Notes: a model not told the origin generated them from the letters alone. A stretch of DNA of 6,918 nt from Candidatus Fermentibacterota bacterium (GCA_012523605.1 JAAYTY010000135.1:1-6918), one strand, 5' to 3'; positions 1 through 6,719 are shown, counted from the first letter of the stretch. Numbers and translations: made by a program.

Positions 1-445
1 AGGTCGTGCATGTCGTCGGAACCACCGCATCCACCTCGACCGTGCCGCCCAGGGCGGCCGTGGCGAAGGGAACCAGCACCTCCACCTGCGGGGAGGAGCG
101 GGGTTCCTGGCGCCTGTCGCGGTTGAATCCGAACAGCGATCCCCCGAAGAGGGAGCTGAGGAGGTCGTCCAGACCTTCGGAACCGGCACCGGGATCGAAT
201 CCCCCCCCGGACATTCCATCGAAGGAGAAACCGCCCCGCCTCAGTGCGTCGTACCTTGCGCGCTTCTCGGGATCGCTAAGTATCTCGTAGGCCTCGGAGA
301 TCTCCTTGAACTTCTCCTCGGAGCTCTTCCTCCCCTGGTTGGCGTCGGGATGGTGCTTCTTGGCGAGAGCACGATAGGCCTTCTTGATGTCCGCGATCGA
401 CGCGTTCTCGGGAACGCCGAGCACGGCATAGAGATCCCTGTCCAC
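1..445 (-). CDS. dnaJ: Chaperone protein DnaJ (Hsp40), N-terminal part, cut by the window edge
   Basis: DnaJ delivers unfolded substrates to DnaK and stimulates its ATPase through the J domain. The 148 visible codons show a J domain (about residues 3-68) with the catalytic HPD triad at 32-34 and the usual KKAYRALAKK helix II. A Gly/Phe-rich linker follows (about 69-112, with a DDLLSSLFGG segment), then the beginning of the first client-binding domain (LVPFATAALGG). The sequence breaks off at a TTCT stretch, where the first CxxCxGxG zinc repeat of a type I DnaJ would begin. Only one cysteine is visible, so the zinc domain is inferred. The start is GTG at 445: it gives the family N-terminus (xDRDLYAVLGV) and lies 8 nt after the grpE stop. 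A strong AGGAGG sits 13 nt upstream inside the end of grpE, rather far. CbpA-like co-chaperones are less likely because of the cysteine and the operon context. Confidence 0.96.
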   Translation of the reverse strand, partial: MDRDLYAVLGVPENASIADIKKAYRALAKKHHPDANQGRKSSEEKFKEISEAYEILSDPEKRARYDALRRGGFSFDGMSGGGFDPGAGSEGLDDLLSSLFGGSLFGFNRDRRQEPRSSPQVEVLVPFATAALGGTVEVDAVVPTTCTT

Positions 446-453
446 GGCCTGGG

Positions 454-1206
454 TCAGCCCTCCTGCGGGAGCGCCTGCCCGCCTTCCGCGAGACCCGTGT
501 CGCTCTCACCGCCGTGGGGGGCGCGGCCGACCTTCACCAGCGCGGGTCTCAGGACCTCCTTGTTGTAGGTGTATCCCCGCCTGAACACCTCCAGGACCAC
601 GTCCTGCACAGCGCCGGGGAGATCCTCGGCGACTACGGCCTCGTGCAGGTGCGGATCGAATGGCATCATCGGCTCGAGATCCATGGCTTCGAGTCCATCC
701 TTGCCGAGGATCGCAGCCATGTGGCTTGCGGTCTGGAAGATGCCGGGAAGTATCTCCGAGGGCTGGCTGCCGGATTCGAAGTGCTTCCTCGCCCTGTCGA
801 AATCGTCCAGAATCACCAGCATATCGGCGATCAGATCCTTCTTGCCCTGCGAGCAGAGCCTGTGGAAATCCCGGGCCTGCCTCTTCCTGTAGTTGTCGAA
901 CTCGGCCTGAAGCCTCAGAACCTGTTCGCGGAGGGCGTCACGAACCGACGCCTCGCCCTCGGTCTCCGCAGACTCCGCCGACTCCCCGGCCGTCTCCTCG
1001 CCCGGCCCTTCGCCGAGATCCTCTTCCGCCGTCTCCATCGCCTCGCGTTCTTCCACGGCAGGCAGGCTGACGATTCCGGCCGGGGTGTCTTCTTCGCCCC
1101 GGGCCGGTTCTCCGGCCGGAACAGGCGGCGAGGGCCTCCGGCCGCCGTATTGCGCCCGTCTGGGCTCGGAGCTGCGCCTCCTGGGGTCGCCGGGCTTCGG
1201 CGCCAC
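454..1206 (-). CDS. grpE: Nucleotide exchange factor GrpE
   Basis: GrpE is the dimeric cytoplasmic factor that releases ADP from DnaK and so resets the chaperone cycle. The core runs from about residue 88 to 227. A long coiled-coil helix (EQVLRLQAEFDNYRKRQARD) is followed by the four-helix-bundle region and the beta-wing, which ends in the family signature GYTYNKEVLRPALVKV (211-226). At 250 aa it is longer than the roughly 200 aa typical of E. coli GrpE. The extra length is a basic Arg/Pro-rich head (residues 1-36), then an acidic Glu/Ala/Gly-rich stretch (about 38-86), and a polar tail after 227. The start is GTG, sharing one base with the dnaK stop (TAGTG). A near-perfect AAGGAGGT lies 6 nt upstream, so this long N-terminus appears genuine. 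It lies between dnaK and dnaJ, consistent with translational coupling. Confidence 0.98.
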   Translation of the reverse strand: MAPKPGDPRRRSSEPRRAQYGGRRPSPPVPAGEPARGEEDTPAGIVSLPAVEEREAMETAEEDLGEGPGEETAGESAESAETEGEASVRDALREQVLRLQAEFDNYRKRQARDFHRLCSQGKKDLIADMLVILDDFDRARKHFESGSQPSEILPGIFQTASHMAAILGKDGLEAMDLEPMMPFDPHLHEAVVAEDLPGAVQDVVLEVFRRGYTYNKEVLRPALVKVGRAPHGGESDTGLAEGGQALPQEG

Positions 1207-3116
1207 TAGTCGACCTCCTTGAAGTCGGCGTCGACGGTGCGGTCGTCACCCTTTTCCTGCGCTCCGCTCCCGCCGGGCCCGGTGTCGCCGCCGGAGCCCT
1301 GGGGCCCTTTCCGGGCATGGGCGCCGTGGAGGGCGGCGCCGGCTTCGTTCCATGCGTCACGCATGCGTCCGAGCGCCGAGGCGATCTCGTCATCGTCGTT
1401 CTTCTCGAGAGCGGACCTCGTCGCCGCCACGGCATCGTCAAGCCTGGCCTTCAGCGCCGGGTCGAGCTTGTCGCCGTACTCCTTGAGGTTCTTTTCTATC
1501 TCGTAGGCGAGCGAGTCGGCCTGATTGCGTCGCTCGGCCCTCTCGCGCCGTTCCTCGTCGTCTCTCGAATGGCTCTCCGCCTCGCCGACCATGCGCTGGA
1601 TCTCGGCCTCGCTCAGACCGCTGGAGGATTCTATCCGGATCTTCTGCTCCTTGCCGGTGGCCATGTCCTTCGCGGTGACATGGACGATCCCGTTGGCGTC
1701 TATGTCGAAGGTGACCTCGATCTGGGGCATGCCCCTGGGCGCGGGCGGTATGCCGTCCAGTATGAAGCGGCCGAGGGTCCTGTTGTCGGCGGCCATCTTG
1801 CGCTCGCCCTGCAGGACGTGTATCTCGACCGCAGTCTGGCCGTCCGCGGCTGTGCTGAAGATCTGGCTCTTTCTCGTGGGGATGGTCGTGTTTCGCTCGA
1901 TTATCCCCGTGGAGATGCCTCCCAGCGTCTCTATCCCCAGGGTCAGCGGAGTTACGTCCAGAAGCAGGACGTCACGAACGTCCCCTGTGATGACGCCCGC
2001 CTGGATGGCCGCTCCCACGGCCACAACCTCGTCGGGGTTGACACCCTTGTGCGGCTCGCGGCCGAAGATGCCGGCGGCCATCTTCTGGACCATGGGCATT
2101 CTGGTCTGCCCGCCGACGAGGATGACCTCGTCGATCTTCTCCGGCCCGATGCCGGCGTCGCGGAGCGCGTCCATGCAAGGCCGCCTCGTCCTCTCCACGA
2201 GATCGTCCACAAGCTGCTCGAGCTTCGCCCTGGTGAGCTTCATGTTCAGGTGGAGAGGCCCCGAGGCGTTGGCGGTGATGAACGGGAGGTTGATGTCGCT
2301 GGACTGGGTTGTGGAGAGCTCGCACTTGGCGCGTTCGGCCGCCTCCTTGAGCCTCTGGAGGGCCATGGCGTCCTTGGAGAGGTCCACTCCGTTCTCCCTG
2401 CGGAACTCCTCGAGCAGCCAGTCTATGATCTTCTGGTCGAAGTCGTCGCCGCCCAGGTGGGTGTCGCCGTTCGTCGACTTGACCTCGAACACCCCCTCGG
2501 CGATCTCGAGGATGGAGATATCGAAGGTTCCGCCGCCGAGGTCGTACACGGCCACGGTTTTGCTTCCGCCTTTCTTGTCCATCCCGTAGGCCAGCGATGC
2601 TGCGGTGGGTTCGTTGACTATCCGGAGCACCTCCAGCCCCGCTATCCTTCCCGCATCCTTGGTGGCCTGACGCTGGCTGTCGTTGAAGTAGGCGGGAACC
2701 GTGATCACCGCCTGAGTCACCTTGTCTCCGAGGTAGTCCTCGGCGGTCTGCTTCATCTTCTGCAGGATCATCGCCGATATCTCGGGGGGCGTGTATTTCC
2801 TGCCCTGGACCTCCACTATGGCGTCTCCGTTGCGGCCTTCGGACACCCTGTAGGGCACCTTGGCTATCTCGGAGCCCACCTCGCTGTACTTCCGTCCCAT
2901 GAATCGCTTGATCGAGAAGACCGTGTTGGTGGGATTGGCTATGGCCTGCCTTTTCGCGACAATGCCGATGTGCCTCTCGCCGGAATCGGCGAAGGCCACG
3001 ACCGAAGGAGTCGTTCTCGAGCCCTCCGAATTGGGGATGACCACCGGCTCCCCACCCTCCAGCACCGCGACGCAGGAGTTCGTGGTTCCCAGATCGATTC
3101 CTATTACCTTACCCAC
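1206..3116 (-). CDS. dnaK: Chaperone protein DnaK (Hsp70)
   Basis: DnaK is the ATP-driven Hsp70 that binds and releases exposed hydrophobic peptides in the cytoplasm, working with DnaJ and GrpE. It is 636 aa, the normal length. The N-terminal ATPase domain has phosphate-1 (GIDLGTTNS, 6-14), the catalytic Lys70 in FSIKRFMG, phosphate-2 (DLGGGTFD, 192-199) and the adenosine motif (VILVGGQTR, 331-339). The interdomain linker VLLLDVTP is at 383-390. The substrate domain follows, then a charged helical lid (about 500-600) and a Gly-rich disordered tail ending in the conserved DADFKEVD. A subdomain IB insert (about 74-100), characteristic of diderm bacteria, is present. The start is GTG at 3116, giving the canonical GKVIGIDLGTT N-terminus, with AGGAAGGA 7 nt upstream. 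The first 8 nt overlap hsp20 and the stop overlaps grpE by one base. No key residue is missing. Confidence 0.99.
   Translation of the reverse strand: MGKVIGIDLGTTNSCVAVLEGGEPVVIPNSEGSRTTPSVVAFADSGERHIGIVAKRQAIANPTNTVFSIKRFMGRKYSEVGSEIAKVPYRVSEGRNGDAIVEVQGRKYTPPEISAMILQKMKQTAEDYLGDKVTQAVITVPAYFNDSQRQATKDAGRIAGLEVLRIVNEPTAASLAYGMDKKGGSKTVAVYDLGGGTFDISILEIAEGVFEVKSTNGDTHLGGDDFDQKIIDWLLEEFRRENGVDLSKDAMALQRLKEAAERAKCELSTTQSSDINLPFITANASGPLHLNMKLTRAKLEQLVDDLVERTRRPCMDALRDAGIGPEKIDEVILVGGQTRMPMVQKMAAGIFGREPHKGVNPDEVVAVGAAIQAGVITGDVRDVLLLDVTPLTLGIETLGGISTGIIERNTTIPTRKSQIFSTAADGQTAVEIHVLQGERKMAADNRTLGRFILDGIPPAPRGMPQIEVTFDIDANGIVHVTAKDMATGKEQKIRIESSSGLSEAEIQRMVGEAESHSRDDEERRERAERRNQADSLAYEIEKNLKEYGDKLDPALKARLDDAVAATRSALEKNDDDEIASALGRMRDAWNEAGAALHGAHARKGPQGSGGDTGPGGSGAQEKGDDRTVDADFKEVD
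1213..1220 (-). promoter_or_regulatory. Ribosome binding site of grpE inside the dnaK 3' end
   Basis: AAGGAGGT on the minus strand lies 6 nt before the GTG of grpE. It is built into the last codons of dnaK, which encode the conserved DFKEVD tail. This site decides the GTG at 1206 as the grpE start and supports coupling across the TAGTG overlap. Confidence 0.85.
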
Positions 3117-3570
3117 GGCTGTTTCCTTCCTGGGATTGCTCCGTCATCCCGGCCCGACCAGGGGCGCCTGTGCCGCTACCCGGTTGGGAGTCTTCCTCTA
3201 TCCATTCGACTGTAGTCCCGGGCTTCACGGGAACATGGATGCGGAGGAAACCGTCGGCGAGCCTGGCTGACACCCGGTCCGCGTCGATTCCGGAAGGGAG
3301 CCGTATTATGCGTACGAAGCCGCCCTTCCTCCTCTCCTCCAGTATCCTGCGACCGCACTCGCCCGCTCCCGGGGAGCCGGGACAGCTCAGGGACAGCGTT
3401 TCGCCGTGGAGCTCGAGGTCGAGCTCCTCAAGGCGCCTGCCCGGCACCTGGGCGACTATCACGAGTTCGCCGTCCCGCTCATAGACATCCACAGGGGGAT
3501 GCGGGGCACAGCCCGGAGCATGGACCGGGCATCCCCTCATACGGAATACCGCCTGGCAGTGTGTCAGCAT
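3109..3570 (-). CDS. hsp20: Small heat shock protein, Hsp20/alpha-crystallin family
   Basis: Small heat shock proteins are ATP-independent holdases that keep unfolding proteins soluble for later refolding by DnaK. This 153-aa protein has an alpha-crystallin domain at about residues 25-116. Its landmarks are the first strands (PVDVYERDGELVIVAQVPG), an FVRIIRLPSGID segment at 85-96 matching the family F-x-R-x-x-x-LP pattern, and ADGFLRIHVPV (106-115) matching the conserved A-x-G-x-L strand. The N-terminal arm is only about 25 residues and holds three cysteines (5, 14, 21); two more lie in the domain (63, 72). The tail after residue 117 is Gly/Glu-rich and shows no clear I-x-I/V anchoring motif. 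The start is ATG at 3570 with AGGGGG close upstream; ATG at residue 11 is a weaker alternative. It is the first gene of the chaperone operon and overlaps dnaK by 8 nt. Family assignment is firm, oligomer behaviour unknown. Confidence 0.93.
   Translation of the reverse strand: MLTHCQAVFRMRGCPVHAPGCAPHPPVDVYERDGELVIVAQVPGRRLEELDLELHGETLSLSCPGSPGAGECGRRILEERRKGGFVRIIRLPSGIDADRVSARLADGFLRIHVPVKPGTTVEWIEEDSQPGSGTGAPGRAGMTEQSQEGNSRG
3124..3131 (-). promoter_or_regulatory. Ribosome binding site of dnaK inside hsp20
   Basis: AGGAAGGA on the minus strand lies 7 nt before the GTG at 3116, within the last codons of hsp20. It supports the GTG start, which lies upstream of the hsp20 stop, and points to coupled translation. 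Confidence 0.7.
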
Positions 3571-3574
3571 ATCA

Positions 3575-3581
3575 ACCCCCT
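3575..3581 (-). promoter_or_regulatory. Ribosome binding site of hsp20
   Basis: AGGGGGT on the minus strand lies 4 nt before the ATG at 3570. It favours this start over the downstream ATG at residue 11. Confidence 0.6.
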
Positions 3582-3676
3582 GGTGTTACGGCATTCGGGC
3601 GAGCAAGAGGCTTGCCAGAAGCTCCCTGCAGCGAAATGCGATGCTCGGCATGGGATTAGCTCCTACAGGACCCGGG

Positions 3677-3695
3677 GCGGCATATGCCGCGGCAT
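3677..3695. promoter_or_regulatory. Candidate operator: two overlapping perfect palindromes
   Basis: GCGGCATATGCCGC (3677-3690) is a perfect 14-bp palindrome, and ATGCCGCGGCAT (3684-3695) is a perfect 12-bp palindrome overlapping it. Together they form three abutting half-sites in alternating orientation. Two more CGGCAT copies lie at 3646-3651 and 3589-3594 on the hsp20 side. Such clustering in a divergent promoter region suggests binding by a dimeric regulator. The regulator is unknown and no function has been shown. Confidence 0.4.
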
Positions 3696-3760
3696 GCGTC
3701 CGAGGCAATAGTGGCGCAGGAGCGACCTGTTTCGTGTCTCATGCCTGCCGCTCCGCCGGG

Positions 3761-3768
3761 AGTATATT
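3761..3768. promoter_or_regulatory. Candidate -10 element, readable on both strands
   Basis: On the plus strand TATATT (3763-3768) could serve uvrA, with transcription starting about 25 nt before its ATG. On the minus strand TATACT (3766-3761) could serve hsp20, with a leader of about 185 nt. It lies in one of the few AT-rich spots in the intergenic region. Neither reading has a recognisable -35 box 16-18 bp upstream, so this is a weak call. Confidence 0.3.
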
Positions 3769-3788
3769 CCTTGTTTGCCCCGGCCTCC

Positions 3789-3794
3789 GGGAGG
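3789..3794 (+). promoter_or_regulatory. Ribosome binding site of uvrA
   Basis: GGGAGG lies 5 nt before the ATG at 3800. It chooses this start over the far upstream in-frame ATG at 3641, whose 53 extra residues do not look like UvrA. Confidence 0.75.
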
Positions 3795-3799
3795 ATGGG

Positions 3800-6628
3800 A
3801 TGGCGGTGGATGCGATAGTCGTCAGGGGGGCCCGAGAACACAACCTCAAGGGCATAGACGTCGTCATTCCGCGCCGAAGGCTGGTCGTACTCACCGGCGT
3901 ATCCGGCTCCGGCAAGAGCTCCTTCGCCTTCGACACCCTGTACGCGGAGGGGCAGAGGCGCTATGTGGAGAGCCTGTCGGCGTATGCCAGGCAGTTCCTC
4001 GGACAGCTCGAGAAGCCACTCTACGAGAGCATAGAGGGCCTCTCCCCGGCCATCTCCATCGAGCAGAAGACGGTCAGCCACAATCCCAGATCCACTGTAG
4101 GAACGGTTACGGAGATAGCGGACTACCTCAGGGTGCTCTACGCCCGGGTAGGCGAGCCGCACTGCCCCTCCTGCGGAAGGCTGGTCAGCAGCCAGTCCGC
4201 CCAGCAGATAGTCGACAGGCTCGCCGCCCTGCCGGAGGGTTCGCGCATTCTCGTGACAGCGCCGCTCGTCAGAAACCGCAAAGGCGCCTATGCCGACCTG
4301 TTCACCGATCTCCGCAGGAAGGGTTATGTCCGCGTTCTGATCGACGGGAAGGTGCTCCAGCTCGACGAAGACATTCGCCTCGAGGAGAAGCGGAAGCACG
4401 ACATACACGTGGTGGTCGACCGGCTGGTGGTCAGACCGGGCATGGAGAGCAGTATGACCGACTCGGTCGAGACCGCTCTGAGGGAGGGCTCCGGCACCAT
4501 GGCCTCGGTCGACGCCGACAGCATGGAAGTGACTTTCTTCAGCGAGCAGAACGCCTGCCTCTACTGCGGCATTTCCCTGCCGGACATGACTGTACAGCTC
4601 TTCAGCTTCAACAGCCCCCTGGGCATGTGCCCTGCCTGCTCGGGGCTGGGCTTCGAACTCAGGGTGGACCCGGAGCTGGTGGTGCCCAGACCGGCTCTCT
4701 CGATCAAGGACGGCGCCGTGGCGCCCTGGGGCGAGCCCAGGGGATGGGCGGCCTCGGCCGCGGAGGCTCTGGCGAAGGAATACGGCTTCTCGCTCGGCAT
4801 GCCCTGGAAGAGGCTTTCGAAGGAAAGCCAGGACGCGATCCTGTACGGGTCGGGGGACAGGAGGATCAGGTACACCTGGTCTGGCGACACCGGACAGGGA
4901 CACTGGGAGGGGCCCTGGGAGGGAGTGATCCCCAGGATAGAGCGGCTCTACATCACCACCTCCAGCGAGGACTCCCGGCAGGGCTACGAGAGGTTCTTCA
5001 GGAAGACGCCCTGCTCCGCCTGCGGAGGGACGCGGCTGAGGGCCGAGGCGAGGGCGGTCACGGTGGGCGGCAGGGGGATCCACGAGCTGAGCTCGATGAC
5101 CGTTCGCGAGGCCGCGGAGTTCTTCGAGCATCTGGAACTGGACCCGTTCAGGGAGTCCGTGGCGGGGGAACTCCTGAAGGAGATAAGGCAGAGGCTGGGC
5201 TTCCTGAGGGACGTGGGGCTCCATTATCTGACTCTTGACAGGGCCGCTCCCACCCTCTCAGGCGGCGAGGCGCAGAGGATCAGGCTCGCGAGCCAGATCG
5301 GAAGCGGTCTCACGGGAGTGCTGTACGTGCTGGACGAGCCGACGATAGGCCTCCACCAGCGTGACAACGACAGGCTCATACGCACGCTGGAGCAGCTTCG
5401 CGACATAGGCAACACGGTCCTGGTGGTCGAGCACGACAGGGAGACGATCCTGAGGGCCGACCACGTGGTGGACTTCGGACCCGGGGCGGGCGTGGAGGGC
5501 GGCAGGATAGTGGCTTGCGGGACGCCCCGGGAGATCGAGGAATGCGAAAACTCCCTGACAGGGAGGTACCTGAGCGGGCGGGAGCGCATACTAAGGACGA
5601 GAAAGGGGCGGGGAAGGCCGAAGGGCTTTCTCGAGCTGTCGGGGGCGAGGCTCCACAACCTGAAGGGCGTCAGCGTGAGGATACCGCTCGGAAGGCTGGT
5701 CTGCGTCACGGGAGTGTCGGGTTCCGGAAAGAGCTCTCTGGTCGCCCAGACGCTCTATCCGGCGCTCGCCCAGATGGTGAACGGCGCCTCCATTGTGCCG
5801 GGCCCGTACAAGTCCCTCGAAGGCGTCGAACTCGTGGACAAGGTTCTGAATATCAGCCAGGATCCGATTGGAAGGACCCCCAGATCCAATCCGGCCACCT
5901 ATACCAAGCTGTTCGACCTGGTGAGAGGAGTCTTCGCGGAGCTCCCACAGGCGAAGGTCCGGGGCTACAAGCCCGGAAGGTTCAGTTTCAACGTGCGGGG
6001 CGGGCGGTGCGAGGACTGCGAGGGGGCGGGGGTGAAGCGGATAGAGATGCCCTTCCTGCCCGATGTCTTCGTGGAATGCGAGACATGCAGGGGGCGCCGG
6101 TTCAACAGGGAGACGCTCAGGGTCACGTTCAAGGGCCACGACATCGCCCAGGTGCTCGATCTCACGGTGAAACAGGCCATGGACCTGTTCGAGCGCATAC
6201 CTTCGGTGACCAGGATCCTGAAGGTGCTCGACGACGTGGGGCTCGGCTACATCCGCCTCGGGCAGCCGGCGCCTACGCTCTCGGGCGGCGAGGCACAGCG
6301 CATAAAGCTGGCGCGAGAGCTCGCACGACCCGGATCCTCGCACACTCTCTACATCCTCGACGAGCCGACCACAGGGCTCCACTTCCACGACGTGAAGAAG
6401 CTCCTGCACGTCCTCGACAGACTGGTCGGCGCGGGCAACTCCGTCATCGTGATCGAGCACAACCTCGACGTCATCAAGAACGCCGACTGGATCATCGACC
6501 TCGGTCCGGAGGGAGGCGAGGAGGGGGGGCGCATCATCGCCGAGGGCACCCCCGAGGAAGTGGCCGCCACACCGTCCTCCTTCACCGGCCGCTACCTCCG
6601 TGCCGAGCTGGAATCGGTATCAGGTTAA
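3800..6628 (+). CDS. uvrA: Excinuclease ABC subunit UvrA
   Basis: UvrA is the ATP-driven damage sensor of nucleotide excision repair: a dimer scans DNA and loads UvrB at lesions. At 942 aa it matches the family (about 940). Both ABC modules are intact: Walker A GVSGSGKSS at 33-41 and 638-646, signature LSGGEAQRI at 486 and 827, and Walker B with LDEPT (Asp512/Glu513 and Asp854/Glu855). The UvrB-binding/insertion region carries the zinc cysteines 253, 256, 277 and 280, the same positions as in E. coli. The C-terminal DNA-binding zinc module has cysteines 737, 740, 760 and 763. A further set, CPSCG at 122/125 and CSACGG at 405/408, matches the extra zinc site of Bacillus/Thermotoga UvrA. The start is ATG at 3800 after GGGAGG, giving the usual short N-terminus before GAREHNLKG. 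It appears monocistronic here; uvrB and uvrC are not in the window, and no SOS box is visible. Confidence 0.99.
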   Translation: MAVDAIVVRGAREHNLKGIDVVIPRRRLVVLTGVSGSGKSSFAFDTLYAEGQRRYVESLSAYARQFLGQLEKPLYESIEGLSPAISIEQKTVSHNPRSTVGTVTEIADYLRVLYARVGEPHCPSCGRLVSSQSAQQIVDRLAALPEGSRILVTAPLVRNRKGAYADLFTDLRRKGYVRVLIDGKVLQLDEDIRLEEKRKHDIHVVVDRLVVRPGMESSMTDSVETALREGSGTMASVDADSMEVTFFSEQNACLYCGISLPDMTVQLFSFNSPLGMCPACSGLGFELRVDPELVVPRPALSIKDGAVAPWGEPRGWAASAAEALAKEYGFSLGMPWKRLSKESQDAILYGSGDRRIRYTWSGDTGQGHWEGPWEGVIPRIERLYITTSSEDSRQGYERFFRKTPCSACGGTRLRAEARAVTVGGRGIHELSSMTVREAAEFFEHLELDPFRESVAGELLKEIRQRLGFLRDVGLHYLTLDRAAPTLSGGEAQRIRLASQIGSGLTGVLYVLDEPTIGLHQRDNDRLIRTLEQLRDIGNTVLVVEHDRETILRADHVVDFGPGAGVEGGRIVACGTPREIEECENSLTGRYLSGRERILRTRKGRGRPKGFLELSGARLHNLKGVSVRIPLGRLVCVTGVSGSGKSSLVAQTLYPALAQMVNGASIVPGPYKSLEGVELVDKVLNISQDPIGRTPRSNPATYTKLFDLVRGVFAELPQAKVRGYKPGRFSFNVRGGRCEDCEGAGVKRIEMPFLPDVFVECETCRGRRFNRETLRVTFKGHDIAQVLDLTVKQAMDLFERIPSVTRILKVLDDVGLGYIRLGQPAPTLSGGEAQRIKLARELARPGSSHTLYILDEPTTGLHFHDVKKLLHVLDRLVGAGNSVIVIEHNLDVIKNADWIIDLGPEGGEEGGRIIAEGTPEEVAATPSSFTGRYLRAELESVSG

Positions 6629-6719
6629 AGAAACTTAAGAAACCCGTAATCGCAAGACAGTACAAGGTTTATAAAAAAGGTGATTGCTCAAGGTTTGGCA
6701 CCATGATTAGGATGGTGCC
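6629..6719. other. AT-rich spacer between uvrA and the transposase; probable left end of an insertion sequence
   Basis: Base composition drops sharply to AT-rich just after the uvrA stop. The stretch has a near-tandem TTAAAGAAAC/TTAAGAAAC at 6625-6643, TATAAA at 6670-6675 with an A run after it, and an 8-bp direct repeat CAAGGTTT at 6663-6670 and 6689-6696. The outer inverted repeat of the element should fall here, but with the other end outside the window I cannot place it. I see no intrinsic terminator for uvrA. Confidence 0.5.

Larger units (their letters stand above)
3571..3799. other. Divergent intergenic region between the chaperone operon and uvrA
   Basis: These 229 bp separate the ATG of hsp20 (minus strand) from the ATG of uvrA (plus strand) and must hold the promoters of both transcripts. 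I see five copies of the half-site CGGCAT or its complement ATGCCG between 3589 and 3695, three of them abutting, and a -10-like hexamer near 3763. I see no CIRCE inverted repeat, no HspR-type HAIR repeat, no LexA box and no convincing TTGACA-like -35 box at a proper distance. A short GCAAG-AGG-CTTGC inverted repeat lies at 3603-3615 in the presumed hsp20 leader. I see no small gene. Confidence 0.8.

Noticed and set aside
1317..3215. Open frame of 632 codons on the plus strand opposite dnaK
   Set aside because: Long antisense frames opposite Hsp70 genes are a well-known artefact of the codon pattern (historically misread as a glutamate dehydrogenase). It has no family motifs, no good ribosome binding site, and crosses into hsp20.
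3641..3799. Longer uvrA starting at the upstream in-frame ATG (53 extra residues)
   Set aside because: The extra residues do not resemble UvrA, the frame runs through the palindrome cluster and promoter region, and a good ribosome binding site sits right before the ATG at 3800.
3571..3799. CIRCE, HAIR, sigma-32 or LexA sites
   Set aside because: Searched for by eye on both strands; no TTAGCACTC/GAGTGCTAA, CTTGAGT/ACTCAAG, heat-shock -35/-10 pair or SOS box is present.
3656..5224. Open frame of 522 codons on the minus strand opposite uvrA
   Set aside because: GC-rich shadow of the uvrA frame; low-complexity Arg/Pro/Gly composition and no recognisable domain.
3775..5238. Open frame of 487 codons on the plus strand overlapping uvrA in another frame
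   Set aside because: Shadow frame rich in Arg, Gly and Pro; uvrA explains the region fully.
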